Counted from the stretch's first letter, positions 1 to 7,366 are shown. The stretch: DNA of 7,917 nucleotides from Bacteroidota bacterium (GCA_947457085.1 CANGUS010000075.1:1-7917); one strand, 5' to 3'. The notes: generated by a model not told the origin, from the letters alone. Made by a program: numbers and translations.

Positions 1-1
1 A

Positions 2-346
2 TTTGCAATTGAAGCATCTCCTTCTAACTTAAAAATAGCTGACGAAAAAGCTAAAGTAAAAGCTAAAAAAGAAGCTGCACTATTAAGCGAAATTAATAAA
101 GTAACGGAAGTATTAAAAGCTTCTCCAGTGAAAGTTGGTGCTAAAACAGGTACTTCTGGAAAAATCTTCGGTTCAGTTACCTCAATTCAAATTGCTCGTG
201 CAATTAAAGAACAAAAAGGATATGAAATCGACAGAAAACGTATTTCTATTTCAGAAGAAGTAAAAGAAATTGGAACGCACAAAGCAAGTATTGATTTCGG
301 TAATTCAAACATTATTGAAATTGAATTTGAAGTGGTGGGAGAATAA
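2..346 (+). CDS. rplI: 50S ribosomal protein bL9, C-terminal part (5' end outside window)
   Basis: The frame is open from base 2 and ends at TAA 344-346, giving the last 114 residues. bL9 is usually about 147-150 residues, so roughly 33 N-terminal residues (the first rRNA-binding domain) lie outside the window. What remains is the end of the N domain (ASPSNLK), the charged Lys/Ala/Glu-rich connecting helix (window residues about 12-40), and the C-terminal domain with its diagnostic GKIFGSVTS motif and the IKE..GYEIDRKRI segment. bL9 binds 23S rRNA near the L1 stalk of the large subunit and helps maintain the reading frame. The ATG at 128 is internal, because clear bL9 sequence continues upstream of it. 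In many bacteria rplI closes an rpsF-rpsR-rplI operon; the strong terminator 26 bp downstream fits a last gene. Identity is secure from the motifs. Confidence 0.96.
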   Translation, partial: FAIEASPSNLKIADEKAKVKAKKEAALLSEINKVTEVLKASPVKVGAKTGTSGKIFGSVTSIQIARAIKEQKGYEIDRKRISISEEVKEIGTHKASIDFGNSNIIEIEFEVVGE

Positions 347-371
347 TCTTATATACTTAAAAAAAATAAAT

Positions 372-402
372 AAAAGCTCGATTGATTCAATCGAGCTTTT
401 TC
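372..402 (+). terminator. Intrinsic terminator after rplI
   Basis: A perfect 14-bp inverted repeat (372-385 with 387-400) has one base between its arms, so the real loop is about 3-5 nt. The stem core is GCTCGATTG/CAATCGAGC, and the right arm runs into a T-run at 397-401. Because the A-run and T-run flank the stem symmetrically, it could also act on the minus strand, but no minus-strand gene is seen here. Confidence 0.9.
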
Positions 403-410
403 ATTATATT

Positions 411-418
411 TACATTTG
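411..418 (+). promoter_or_regulatory. Candidate Bacteroidota -7 box for the surface-protein gene
   Basis: TACATTTG matches the Bacteroidota sigma-ABfr -7 consensus TAnnTTTG at every fixed position. It lies 9 bp past the rplI terminator and 44 bp before the chosen start codon at 463, which would leave a leader of about 35-40 nt. No convincing TTTG -33 element is visible at the usual 17-23 bp spacing; the nearest TTG, at 382-384, is inside the terminator stem and too far upstream. The call rests on the -7 match and its position between terminator and gene. Confidence 0.45.
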
Positions 419-462
419 AATTTTTACATTTTTATTATATAAACATTTTAATACCCAAAACA

Positions 463-3400
463 ATGATTAAAAAATTATTTTTATCGTTTATCTTTTTGTC
501 TTTCATATCAATAAGCATAAATGCGCAATATTGTTTACCTACCTATTCAGTTGCGTGTTCTTCAGATGATTATATTGAAAATTTTTCAACCACTGGGGGG
601 GTATCAAATATAACTAATAATCTCAGTGGCTGTAATGGTTCATCTCCAAATAATTATATTTTTAATAGTGGGATGGCTGTTGCTCAAATTCAAGGACTTC
701 AATTTAATTTTAGTGTTCAATCTAGCACTACCGCTACTACTCTATTCGCACAAGGGTTTAGAATTTGGATAGATTGGAATCAAGATTTAGACTTTGCAGA
801 TCCTGGTGAAGATGTTTTTGTATCAGCATCCACAGGTACAACAGCACAAACTGGAACAATTACAGTTCCAATGTGGGCCATTCCTGGTCCTACCAGAATG
901 AGGGTGTTGTGCAGATACAATACTATTCCTGCTATTACAGATTATTGTGGTACCACGTTTACGTATGGAGAATGTGAAGATTATATTATGAATGTAATAG
1001 CAGCAACTCCATGTACTGGAACTCCAAATGCAGGATCAGCAACGCCTGCTACGGCTAGTTTATGTGCGGGTCAAACATTAAATATTGGTACTGTAGGAGC
1101 AACCTATCAAGGCAATATGAGTTACCAATGGCAGCAATCTACCAATGGTGGAGCAACTTGGTCAAATGCAATTGGAGGAAATGGAGCAACATCTCCTTTT
1201 TACCAAACGCCTACCTTATCAAATTCTATCCAATATCGTGTAATTTTTACATGCAATGGTAGTGGATTGTCTGATACTTCATCGGTATCTTCAGTTATTA
1301 TTACCGGTCCCTCATATGCTACTATTCCATTTTTAGAAAATTTTGAAATTTGGGATAATTATTGCAATACCAATGATGTTCCTAAAGCAACATCTACTCT
1401 ATATTACAGCAGTTCCCCATCTACAGGAAATAATTCATGGAGAAGGAACGATCAAGGTGCAAGTGCTGCTTGGACCAATATTTCACAAGCAAATTATGTA
1501 CCTGGAAGTACGCTAGGACAACATTCTGCTAGATTCCATTCTTCAAATACATCATCTAATGGCAATTTAGATTTATACCTAGATATGAGTCAACAACTAG
1601 GAAATAAAACTTTATTTTTTGACTATATCAATAACAATACGAATGGAGGAACTGATTATCTTGAAATTTTATTATCACAAGATGGCGGACTTACATTTAC
1701 TTCTCAAGGAATCTTCAATAATTCGCTAACATGGCAAAATTTTTCAGTTTTCTTAAATTCAAATTCCCCTAATTCTGTTATTCGATTTAAAGCTTTTGGT
1801 GACTTTGGGGGTTGGTTTAGCGGATCCGATATTGGAATAGATAACATTTCTGTTGTTCCTGATTGTGCTGGAACTCCTGTAGCTGGTGTAATAGATAGCA
1901 TCACAGCTTGTCCTAATGTGCCATTTAATTTAACCTTATCAGGAAGTTCATTAGCAGGCAGTTTGACCTATACATGGGAAAGTGCAACTTCATTGGCAGG
2001 CCCTTGGAATCTAGTAAATATTACAGGTTCTCCAATGGTAACTACCCAAATAACTACACCTACTTATTTTAGATGCATAGTTACATGTTTTACGAGTAAT
2101 TTAACGGATACAACAGCACCATTTTTTGTAGATTTTGGTTCCTTCTTTTTATGTTATTGCAACTCTCAATCAACCGCCTTAACTACATTACAAAATATTG
2201 GGAATGTAACAATTAAAAATGCACAAAATGCAACCATATTAAACAATGGAATTGCTACTCCATTACTTTCCAATCCAAGTTCACTTCAATTCTACACTCC
2301 GTTTTATACTTTAAGCCCAACTAAAATATATAGAGATTCTACGTATGATATATCAGTGACTGCATTTTCACAAGATGCATTTTTTGATAATGGGTATTCA
2401 AATATCTATATAGATTTCAATAGAGATGGTAGTTTTGATCCTATACTGGAATTAGCAGCTGGAGGGGTTGTAAATGCACCTAGTAACCAAATGTTAAGTA
2501 GCTTTACTGTGCCTTCTAACGCACAAATTGGCATTACAGGTATGAGGGTTGTTTATCTAGATTCCTTTGGAGTAGTGACCTCTTCTAATTTAAGTCCTTG
2601 TGGTCCTTACATGAATGGTGAAACAGAAGATTACTTAGTAGATATTTCTTTAGCTCCATGTAAAACGCCTCCAAATGCAGGAACTGCTATTGTTGATGAA
2701 CCTATAACTTGTCCTGGTTACTCTGTATTTTTAACCGACACTACACATGACTTAATCTTTGCTGGATTAACTTTTAACTGGCAAGTTTCTACTGATGGAG
2801 TCAACTACAATGATATTCCAGGAGCCGTTTTTGATACACTGACCTATGTGGTCAATTCAAATACTTGGTTCAGGTTTAGAACCACTTGTAATGGCACTTC
2901 TAATGGATATTCCAATGCGGTAACTGTTACTATGAGTCCGCCATTTGCATGCTATGGTAATAGTCAAGCTATTGGAGGAATTTTAGATTCTAGTGACATA
3001 GGGGCTTTTATGATAAAAGATTATTCTACAAATAATAACATTTATGCATTTGTAACAGGTGGACCACATTTAAACAATCCTTTATCAGTTAAAAAAAGAA
3101 GTGATTATACAAGTGCTGGTGCTATGGAATTATATACAGACAGTACATACAAAATGGCTGTATACCACATCATGAGAAGTTTAAATCATGCCGATGCGAA
3201 AGTTACTATCTTCATAGATTATAATAATAATCAACAATATGACATCCCTGCCGAAAGAGTATTTTCTGGCTTAGCAGATGTAAATAATTTTTACTTACTT
3301 TCACAAATTAAGACCCCAGCAAACCCTGCATTGAATGTAGGAACTGGTTTGCGAGTAATTTTAAATAATAACACGAATAACAATGCCGCATCTGATAATG

Positions 3401-3747
3401 GTGTTGGTACGTATATATCTGGTGAAACAGAAGACTATCTAGTTAAATTTAAATTGAAACCTTTAAATCCAAATAGTATTGACAACTATAATTTCATTCA
3501 AGAAATTGGTGTTTTTCCAAATCCTGCTACAAACAAAGTATTTGTAGGATTTAAAACTATTGAAAATACAGATGCTAAAATTTCAATTCTTTCTTTAACA
3601 GGAGCTACATTATTAGAAAAACAATACAGTCAAATTAATGGAAATTTTGTAACAGAAATAGACTTAGGTAATTTTGCTAAAGGAACCTATTTTATTCAAA
3701 TAAATGCTGAAAAAGGTAAATATGTTAGAAAATTAATCATTGAGTAA
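463..3747 (+). CDS. Secreted multidomain surface protein: GEVED / Ig-like / MAM-like repeats with T9SS sorting domain
   Basis: 1094 residues from ATG 463. The frame stays open upstream to 382, but that start lies in the rplI terminator stem; ATG 463 begins a classic signal peptide (MIKK, hydrophobic core, cleavage near INA|QYC, residues 21/22). Domain order, by eye: GEVED 1 (about 23-178; DWNQD at 104, GECEDY 169-174); Ig-like 1 (184-282); MAM or concanavalin-like jelly roll (about 288-466, ending DIGIDNISVVP); Ig-like 2 (468-558); GEVED 2 (565-728; DFNRDGSFD at 651, GETEDY 719-724); Ig-like 3 (733-824); GEVED 3 (830-996; DYNNNQQYD at 919, GETEDY 987-992); T9SS type A sorting domain (1016-1094; FPNPATNKV, GTYFIQI, KLIIE end). 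The tail predicts export through the T9SS and attachment to, or release from, the cell surface. No catalytic domain is recognised. Adhesion or matrix function is inference; specific role unknown. The acidic DxNxDG-like loops may bind calcium. A G7 tract lies at codons 45-46. Terminators on both sides suggest a single-gene transcript. Confidence 0.92.
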   Translation: MIKKLFLSFIFLSFISISINAQYCLPTYSVACSSDDYIENFSTTGGVSNITNNLSGCNGSSPNNYIFNSGMAVAQIQGLQFNFSVQSSTTATTLFAQGFRIWIDWNQDLDFADPGEDVFVSASTGTTAQTGTITVPMWAIPGPTRMRVLCRYNTIPAITDYCGTTFTYGECEDYIMNVIAATPCTGTPNAGSATPATASLCAGQTLNIGTVGATYQGNMSYQWQQSTNGGATWSNAIGGNGATSPFYQTPTLSNSIQYRVIFTCNGSGLSDTSSVSSVIITGPSYATIPFLENFEIWDNYCNTNDVPKATSTLYYSSSPSTGNNSWRRNDQGASAAWTNISQANYVPGSTLGQHSARFHSSNTSSNGNLDLYLDMSQQLGNKTLFFDYINNNTNGGTDYLEILLSQDGGLTFTSQGIFNNSLTWQNFSVFLNSNSPNSVIRFKAFGDFGGWFSGSDIGIDNISVVPDCAGTPVAGVIDSITACPNVPFNLTLSGSSLAGSLTYTWESATSLAGPWNLVNITGSPMVTTQITTPTYFRCIVTCFTSNLTDTTAPFFVDFGSFFLCYCNSQSTALTTLQNIGNVTIKNAQNATILNNGIATPLLSNPSSLQFYTPFYTLSPTKIYRDSTYDISVTAFSQDAFFDNGYSNIYIDFNRDGSFDPILELAAGGVVNAPSNQMLSSFTVPSNAQIGITGMRVVYLDSFGVVTSSNLSPCGPYMNGETEDYLVDISLAPCKTPPNAGTAIVDEPITCPGYSVFLTDTTHDLIFAGLTFNWQVSTDGVNYNDIPGAVFDTLTYVVNSNTWFRFRTTCNGTSNGYSNAVTVTMSPPFACYGNSQAIGGILDSSDIGAFMIKDYSTNNNIYAFVTGGPHLNNPLSVKKRSDYTSAGAMELYTDSTYKMAVYHIMRSLNHADAKVTIFIDYNNNQQYDIPAERVFSGLADVNNFYLLSQIKTPANPALNVGTGLRVILNNNTNNNAASDNGVGTYISGETEDYLVKFKLKPLNPNSIDNYNFIQEIGVFPNPATNKVFVGFKTIENTDAKISILSLTGATLLEKQYSQINGNFVTEIDLGNFAKGTYFIQINAEKGKYVRKLIIE

Positions 3748-3774
3748 TAAATTACAAACAGAATATAAAATTTT

Positions 3775-3806
3775 AAAAAAGAGTGGAGAAATTCCACTCT
3801 TTTTTT
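3775..3806 (+). terminator. Intrinsic terminator after the surface-protein gene
   Basis: Inverted repeat with arms 3775-3787 (A-run plus GAGTGGA) and 3793-3805 (TCCACTC plus T-run), loop GAAAT, starting 27 bp after the stop codon. The GAGTGGA/TCCACTC core followed by T-run 3800-3806 is a standard Rho-independent structure. It separates the surface-protein gene from the E1 gene. Confidence 0.9.
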
Positions 3807-3853
3807 ATTGAATACAAATAAGGAGAAAATATTTTATTATCAAAACGAGAAAG

Positions 3854-3861
3854 TATCTTTA
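3854..3861 (+). promoter_or_regulatory. Candidate -7 box upstream of the E1 gene
   Basis: TATCTTTA matches TAnnTTTG except for the last base and lies 14 bp before the start codon at 3876. A terminator ends at 3806, so a promoter is expected between 3807 and 3875, and this is the best match there. No clear -33 TTTG is seen. The predicted leader would be very short (roughly 10 nt). Confidence 0.3.
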
Positions 3862-3875
3862 CCAAGTTTTACAAA

Positions 3876-5957
3876 ATGGATAAGAAAATTTTATTAAGAG
3901 CATATAGAACCATGATGACAGCCAAAGCGATGGCTGATATTTATGAAGAAAATAGATCTATTTGCAAATATGTACACAGTACTTCGAAAGGACATGAAGC
4001 CATTCAATTAGCACTTGGATTTCAACTAAAATCATGTGATTGGGTTAGTCCATACTATCGTGACGAAAGTTTAATGCTAGGTATGGGATGGAGGCCTTAT
4101 GAAATGATGTTACAACTATTAGCAAAAGCAGAAGATCCGTTTACGGGAGGCAGAGAATATTATAATCATCCCAACAGCAGAAGAGAAAACTATCCGAAAA
4201 TTATTCATCAAAGCAGTGCAACTGGCATGCAAGCAATTCCTACAACGGGGATTGCACAAGGCATACAGTATCTTGAGAAAATGGCTAATTTAAAAGATCA
4301 GGGGTCAGAAGAATTTAATTTCGAAAACAATGCTGACAAACCTGTAGTAGTTTGTTGTTTTGGAGATGGAAGTATTACAGAAGGAGAAGTGAGTGAAGCG
4401 TTTTCATTTGCTGCCTTAAAACAATTGCCTATTATTTATTTAGTAGAAGACAATGATTGGGGCATCAGTGTAAGCAGTGATGAAGCACGAACAAATAATG
4501 CATATGAATATATAACAGGTTTCAAAGGAATAGAACGAATGCAAGTAGATGGTTCTGATTTTGAACAAAGCTATACTTGTATTGAAAATGCCATTCACTA
4601 TGTTCGAGAAAACAGAAAACCGATATTAGTTCATGCAACAGTTCCTTTATTAGGGCATCATACAAGTGGTGTTCGTAAGGAGTGGTATAGAAATGAAGAT
4701 GATTTAGCCAAGCATGAAAAAAATAACCCAATTACAAAATTATATCAAGTATTAATAAAAAAAGGGATTTCAACCGAAGACCTAAAAGCAATTGAAGATG
4801 AAGAAAAATCTTTCATTGAGCGTGAATTTCAAGAAGCCGTAAATGCATCAGAACCAAATCCATTAACGGTTTCGGATTATGTTTTTGTAGATACACCAAT
4901 TAAAGAAGAAAAAGGAGTTCGTGCCCCCGCAGGTGGAGAAAAAGTGATGATGGTAGACGCCGCATTGCATGCTGTTGAAGAATTAATGAGAGAATATCCT
5001 GAATGTCTATTTTATGGTCAGGATGTTGGTAAGAGACTAGGTGGTGTATTCAGAGAAGCGGCAACATTGGCTGATAAATTTGGTGACGACAGAGTATTTA
5101 ACACAGCCATACAAGAGGCCTACATTATTGGAAGTACCATTGGATTAAGTGCAGTGGGTTTAAAGCCATTTGTAGAGGTTCAATTTGCAGATTATATATA
5201 TCCCGGAATCAATCAATTGGTGACAGAAATTTCAAAATCTTGTTATTTGAGTTGTGGCAAATTTCCAGTGGGTATGGTACTCCGTGTGCCAATTGGTGCT
5301 TATGGTGGAGGTGGACCTTATCACAGCGGCAGTGTGGAAAGCATTTTAGCTAATATTAAAGGAATTAAAGTTTGTTACCCTAGCAATGCAGCTGATTTAA
5401 AAGGATTACTAAAAGCAGCATATCACGACCCAAATCCTGTAGTAATGTTAGAACACAAAGGCCTATATTGGAGTAAGGTGCCTGGTACGGAAGATGCTAA
5501 AACAATTGAGCCAGACAAAGATTATATCTTACCATTAGGGAAAGGATTAAGTGTTTTGCAAGCAAGTGAAGAAAACATTGAAAATGGTGAAAGTCTTTGC
5601 ATTATTACATACGGAATGGGTGTACATTGGGCAAAAAATGCGGCACAACAGTTTCCAAATTCTGTTGAAGTAATTGATATCAGAACCATTTTCCCATTAG
5701 ATGAAACTTTGATTTTTGATACAGTGAAACGACATGGTAAATGTATTGTATTAACAGAAGAACAATTAAGAAATTCTTTTGCTGAAGCAGTCGCATGTAG
5801 AATTCAACAAGAATGTTTTTATCATTTGGATGCACCAGTAAAAACTATAGGAGCATTAAATTTGCCTGCTGTGCCAATGAATGTGATTCTTGAGCAAGCT
5901 ATGTTACCCAATGCAGATAAGGTAGCAACAGCTATCGGTGATCTATTAGCTTATTAG
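3876..5957 (+). CDS. Thiamine-diphosphate 2-oxoacid dehydrogenase E1, fused alpha and beta subunits
   Basis: 693 residues holding both halves of an E1 enzyme in one chain. Alpha half (about 1-335): YYRDE near 60-64, NHPNSRR near 97-103, the ThDP/Mg motif from GDG 163-165 to N193 (EDNDW), and the HHTSGVRKEWYR active-site loop at 261-272. A linker (about 339-355, KEEKGVRAPAGGEK) leads to the beta half: GQDVGKRLGGVF, the probable catalytic Glu 414 in NTAIQEAYIIG, QFADYIYPG, active-site-type His 483 in GGGGPYHSGS, and a transketolase C-terminal domain (about 570-685; VIDIRTIFPLD). The family decarboxylates a 2-oxoacid and passes the acyl group to E2 lipoyl domains. The substrate is most likely branched-chain 2-oxoacids, by similarity to fused Bacteroidota E1 proteins, but pyruvate-type substrates cannot be excluded. 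No E2 or E3 gene is in the window. All expected key residues are present and no frameshift is seen. Start: ATG after an A/T-rich stretch, directly before conserved sequence. Confidence 0.93.
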   Translation: MDKKILLRAYRTMMTAKAMADIYEENRSICKYVHSTSKGHEAIQLALGFQLKSCDWVSPYYRDESLMLGMGWRPYEMMLQLLAKAEDPFTGGREYYNHPNSRRENYPKIIHQSSATGMQAIPTTGIAQGIQYLEKMANLKDQGSEEFNFENNADKPVVVCCFGDGSITEGEVSEAFSFAALKQLPIIYLVEDNDWGISVSSDEARTNNAYEYITGFKGIERMQVDGSDFEQSYTCIENAIHYVRENRKPILVHATVPLLGHHTSGVRKEWYRNEDDLAKHEKNNPITKLYQVLIKKGISTEDLKAIEDEEKSFIEREFQEAVNASEPNPLTVSDYVFVDTPIKEEKGVRAPAGGEKVMMVDAALHAVEELMREYPECLFYGQDVGKRLGGVFREAATLADKFGDDRVFNTAIQEAYIIGSTIGLSAVGLKPFVEVQFADYIYPGINQLVTEISKSCYLSCGKFPVGMVLRVPIGAYGGGGPYHSGSVESILANIKGIKVCYPSNAADLKGLLKAAYHDPNPVVMLEHKGLYWSKVPGTEDAKTIEPDKDYILPLGKGLSVLQASEENIENGESLCIITYGMGVHWAKNAAQQFPNSVEVIDIRTIFPLDETLIFDTVKRHGKCIVLTEEQLRNSFAEAVACRIQQECFYHLDAPVKTIGALNLPAVPMNVILEQAMLPNADKVATAIGDLLAY

Positions 5958-6039
5958 TTTTTTTATTTTTTCATATATTCTATAAAATCTATTGATAGAA
6001 TAAATGAGTCATTTCAGGGCTCTTTAAAATTATTAGTAA

Positions 6040-6047
6040 TAACTTTA
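6040..6047 (+). promoter_or_regulatory. Weak candidate -7 box just before msrB
   Basis: TAACTTTA is one base away from TAnnTTTG. It ends only 4 bp before the msrB start codon, so it would imply a leaderless or nearly leaderless transcript. No -33 element is evident. It is reported because msrB-msrA needs a promoter in 5958-6051 unless it reads through from the E1 gene, after which I see no strong terminator. Confidence 0.2.
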
Positions 6048-6051
6048 AAGT

Positions 6052-6555
6052 ATGAAATTATTACTGAATTTTTCGTGCATAATTTTGACAACACTACTAT
6101 TTACAAACTGCACGAATGCTCAAAAAAAGAAAATGGACAATAAATATTATTCAAAAACCGATACCACAAAACTGGCTATTTCCAATGAGGAATGGAAAAA
6201 AACATTAGATGCTGAAACCTATCACATTGCTCGTGCAAAAGGAACTGAATATGCTTTTTCTGGCAAATTTTGGAACCATCAAGAACAAGGCTTGTATCGA
6301 TGCAAAGCCTGTGGCAATGCATTATTTCATTCGGATGGCAAATTTGAAAGTAGCTGTGGTTGGCCTAGTTTTTTTGAACCCATTAATCCACTAAGTGTAA
6401 AATATGCTGATGACAACTCGCATGGAATGCAACGTGTAGAAGTGATGTGTGGCAGATGCGATGCGCATTTGGGTCATATATTTGATGATGGTCCTGCACC
6501 AACTTATAAACGTTATTGCATTAACTCAGTTATTTTAGATTTCGAAAAAAAATAA
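6052..6555 (+). CDS. msrB: Peptide methionine-(R)-S-oxide reductase, exported
   Basis: 167 residues. MsrB reduces the R epimer of methionine sulfoxide in proteins. The core (about 45-164) is complete and close to E. coli MsrB. Two zinc CxxC pairs are present, C84/C87 (RCKAC) and C133/C136 (CGRCD). The probable resolving Cys is C102 in SCGWPSF and the catalytic Cys is C156 in KRYCINS; the 54-residue spacing matches E. coli. SHGMQRVEV and AHLGHIFDDGP are also family motifs. Residues 1-24 form an export signal. It can be read as a lipoprotein signal with lipid-modified C20 (LLFTNC, an imperfect lipobox) or as a signal peptidase I site (TNA|QKKK), the same type of site as in the surface protein at 463. 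Either way the enzyme should act in the envelope. An internal ATG at 6133 (M28) would give a cytosolic form, but the clear signal peptide favours 6052. It is 46 bp upstream of msrA and probably cotranscribed. Confidence 0.96.
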   Translation: MKLLLNFSCIILTTLLFTNCTNAQKKKMDNKYYSKTDTTKLAISNEEWKKTLDAETYHIARAKGTEYAFSGKFWNHQEQGLYRCKACGNALFHSDGKFESSCGWPSFFEPINPLSVKYADDNSHGMQRVEVMCGRCDAHLGHIFDDGPAPTYKRYCINSVILDFEKK

Positions 6556-6601
6556 TCAATTGGATATATATTTTTCAGTCTAAAAAATCTAAACTTCCAA
6601 A

Positions 6602-7261
6602 ATGAAACAACATATATTACTAATTCTTTCATTGTTATTTTCACTTTCAAGTTGTGGAAACTATGAAGCTACTTTACAAAACGATACGATTTTCAAAAAA
6701 ATGAGTACAACAAATAATTCAACAAATAAAATGATAGATACATTAACAATTGGTGGTGGTTGTTTTTGGTGCGTAGAAGCTCAACTACAACAATTAAATG
6801 GAGTCATTTCAGTAATATCTGGATATGCTGGTGGTGTTACCAAAAATCCGACTTACAAAGAAGTTTGCACAGGATTGACTGGTCATGCAGAAGTTATTCA
6901 AGTAACTTTTGACAATTCCATAATTTCATTAGATGAAATGTTAGCGGCATTTTGGCAAGCGCACGACCCTACTCAACTTAACAGGCAAGGTAATGACGTA
7001 GGCACTCAATATCGTTCCGTTATTTTTTATAGAAATGAGGAACAAAAAAAAATTGCGGAAGATTATAAGAAAAAATTAAATGAAGAAAAAGTTTATGACA
7101 ACCCAGTTGTTACAGAAATTTCTGCTTTAACTACATTTTACCCTGGAGAGGAATATCACCAAAATTATTACAATCAAAATACTACTCAAGGATATTGTCT
7201 ATTTGTAATTGCTCCTAAATTAGAAAAATTCAAAAAAGTATTTAAAGATAAATTGAAATAA
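6602..7261 (+). CDS. msrA: Peptide methionine-(S)-S-oxide reductase, predicted lipoprotein
   Basis: 219 residues. MsrA reduces the S epimer of methionine sulfoxide, complementing MsrB. The catalytic motif GGCFWC gives nucleophile C54 (with C57). GYAGG (74-78), GHAEVIQV (94-101), the HDPTQLNRQGNDVGTQYRSVIF segment (about 121-142) and GEEYHQNYY (182-190) are all family hallmarks. C199 in TQGYC is a plausible resolving Cys. Residues 1-17 are a hydrophobic signal followed by a good lipobox (LSSC, C18), so the mature protein is probably lipid-anchored in the envelope. A Thr/Asn/Ser-rich linker of about 25-30 residues separates C18 from the catalytic domain. Internal Met 34 (6701) and Met 44 (6731) could start a cytosolic form, but the signal peptide supports 6602. 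The gene follows msrB closely in the same direction. How the enzyme is re-reduced is not shown: no thioredoxin-like gene is in the window. Confidence 0.96.
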   Translation: MKQHILLILSLLFSLSSCGNYEATLQNDTIFKKMSTTNNSTNKMIDTLTIGGGCFWCVEAQLQQLNGVISVISGYAGGVTKNPTYKEVCTGLTGHAEVIQVTFDNSIISLDEMLAAFWQAHDPTQLNRQGNDVGTQYRSVIFYRNEEQKKIAEDYKKKLNEEKVYDNPVVTEISALTTFYPGEEYHQNYYNQNTTQGYCLFVIAPKLEKFKKVFKDKLK

Positions 7262-7349
7262 AAAATTTAATCTTTTTATTATTTATCTAAAATAAAATAT
7301 CGGTATAAATAATTAGATGATGGTTAATATACAATCATCAATTTATAAC

Positions 7350-7357
7350 TACCTTCG
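7350..7357 (+). promoter_or_regulatory. Candidate -7 box upstream of mfd
   Basis: TACCTTCG matches TAnnTTTG with one mismatch and is followed by CA, resembling the TACCTTTGC(A) form common upstream of Bacteroidota genes. It ends 9 bp before the mfd start codon, implying a very short leader. No clear TTTG lies at the usual -33 spacing. An imperfect dyad (GATGAT 7316-7321 with ATCATC 7334-7339) sits just upstream. Confidence 0.4.
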
Positions 7358-7366
7358 CAACTCTTT

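Noticed and set aside
382..462. N-terminal extension of the surface protein from ATG 382
   Set aside because: This ATG-side sequence lies in the rplI terminator stem and upstream of the likely promoter; ATG 463 starts a proper signal peptide.
1062..1262. 66-codon + strand frame inside the surface-protein gene
   Set aside because: Out-of-frame shadow of a well-supported coding region, with no recognisable motif.
1704..1904. 66-codon minus-strand frame
   Set aside because: Antisense shadow of the surface-protein gene, with no domain and no promoter or start support.
4522..4731. 69-codon minus-strand frame
   Set aside because: Antisense to the E1 active-site region; its composition mirrors the conserved gene.
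5976..6002. Inverted repeat TATTCTAT / ATAGAATA after the E1 gene
   Set aside because: An all but G/C-free 8-bp stem with an 11-nt loop and no following T-run, so it is too weak to call a terminator; a weak regulatory hairpin cannot be excluded.
6209..6394. 61-codon + strand frame inside msrB
   Set aside because: Overlaps the conserved MsrB core in another frame.
7257..7280. AATAAAAA / TTTTTATT inverted repeat overlapping the msrA stop codon
   Set aside because: A pure A/T stem in an A/T-rich spacer with no G/C core; not a convincing terminator.
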